Source: Scenedesmus sp. ARA3 (Eukaryota; Chlorophyta; Chlorophyceae; Sphaeropleales; Scenedesmaceae). From it: 64,000 nucleotides of DNA. Shown here one piece after another: positions 63,735 to 64,000 of this stretch; position 1 is the first letter of the stretch; every line of letters begins with the position of its first letter. Made by a program: the position numbers and the translations under genes. The stretch covers positions 1 through 64,000 of the forward strand of contig RWJK01001356.1 of NCBI GenBank assembly GCA_004335835.1. Reading direction: 5' to 3'. The notes below the pieces were generated by a model. It saw only the letters and a list, made by a program, of their open reading frames with translations, was not told the DNA's origin and did not search any database.

Positions 63735-64000
63735 CTGCGACAGGAAAGCACAGGAAAGGGGCGTCAGCCACAGCAGAAGACGCAGCACCATGACGATGGT
63801 GTTGTGGCTGTGTCTGTGCTGCACATACTCAGACCTTTATATAAGTAAAGACGAGCCCCTTGCAACCATAGCATCCGGTCGTAGTTAACCCCTGCTCAAA
63901 AGCAGCTGTTCACTTCATCACGCACGCCAGCGCGGTGGTGGCCTCAATGCCCTGCCAGCGTGCAGCGCAAGTGGGTTGGCCTAGTAGCCAACATGGCTTT
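63735..64000 (-). other. Intron of the EMB8-like gene
   Basis: I see no coding segment. It contains a TTTATATAAG string at about 63,836 which, inside an intron, has no assigned role. Confidence 0.45.

Noticed and set aside
63830..63845. TATATAA string as a promoter
   Set aside because: It lies in an intron of the EMB8-like gene and no gene start can be seen next to it within the window.

Overview
The window looks like nuclear DNA of a chlorophyte green alga. It is GC-rich, packed with CTG/CAG triplet tracts and Ala/Gln-rich protein segments, and its genes are split into many short exons with GTGAG-type donors and TGCAG acceptors. One predicted protein starts with what looks like a chloroplast/thylakoid targeting peptide. 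Sphaeropleales or Chlamydomonadales is my inference; the sequence does not name the species. I see no rRNA, tRNA, CRISPR array or complete transposon.

Layout, left to right. 1-4.9 kb: GTAACG-rich low-complexity DNA, then decayed coding-like fragments including a PrimPol-like primase piece between diverged inverted repeats. 4,922-20,284 (+): a 29-exon gene for a secreted cysteine-rich protein of about 1,897 aa, made of ephrin-receptor-like (GCC2/GCC3-type) modules and ending in an Asp-box (BNR/sialidase-like) region. 22,870-36,157 (+): VPS41, the HOPS subunit of vacuolar trafficking, 20 exons. 36,552-43,668 (+): a second secreted Cys-rich gene with sushi-like modules whose frame is broken in several places. 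45,469-54,453 (-): NAT10/Kre33 RNA cytidine acetyltransferase, 17 exons. 54,874-57,726 (+): a proline-iminopeptidase-like alpha/beta hydrolase with a plastid-type N-terminus and no nucleophile serine; it is divergent from NAT10 across 420 bp. 60,940-61,582 (-): a small unknown membrane-like protein. 62,932-63,734 (-): the last exon of an EMB8-like alpha/beta hydrolase that continues off the right edge.

Exon models were built by hand. In four genes (Cys-rich gene 1, VPS41, NAT10, the hydrolase) the exon lengths sum to multiples of three and every splice phase joins, which supports the models strongly.

The most striking feature cuts across all multi-exon genes. Introns carry tandem partial copies of the neighbouring exon ends ('echoes'). 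Copies of an exon's 5' end, with the acceptor AG, lie in the preceding intron; copies of its 3' end, with the donor GT, lie in the following intron. Arrays have regular periods (122, 144, about 111-114, about 125-150 bp), occur on both strands, and affect housekeeping genes (VPS41, NAT10) as well as the secreted repeat protein, where the same process appears to have produced whole tandem 162-bp exons. The genes have no evident shared pathway; what they share is this splice-junction duplication.
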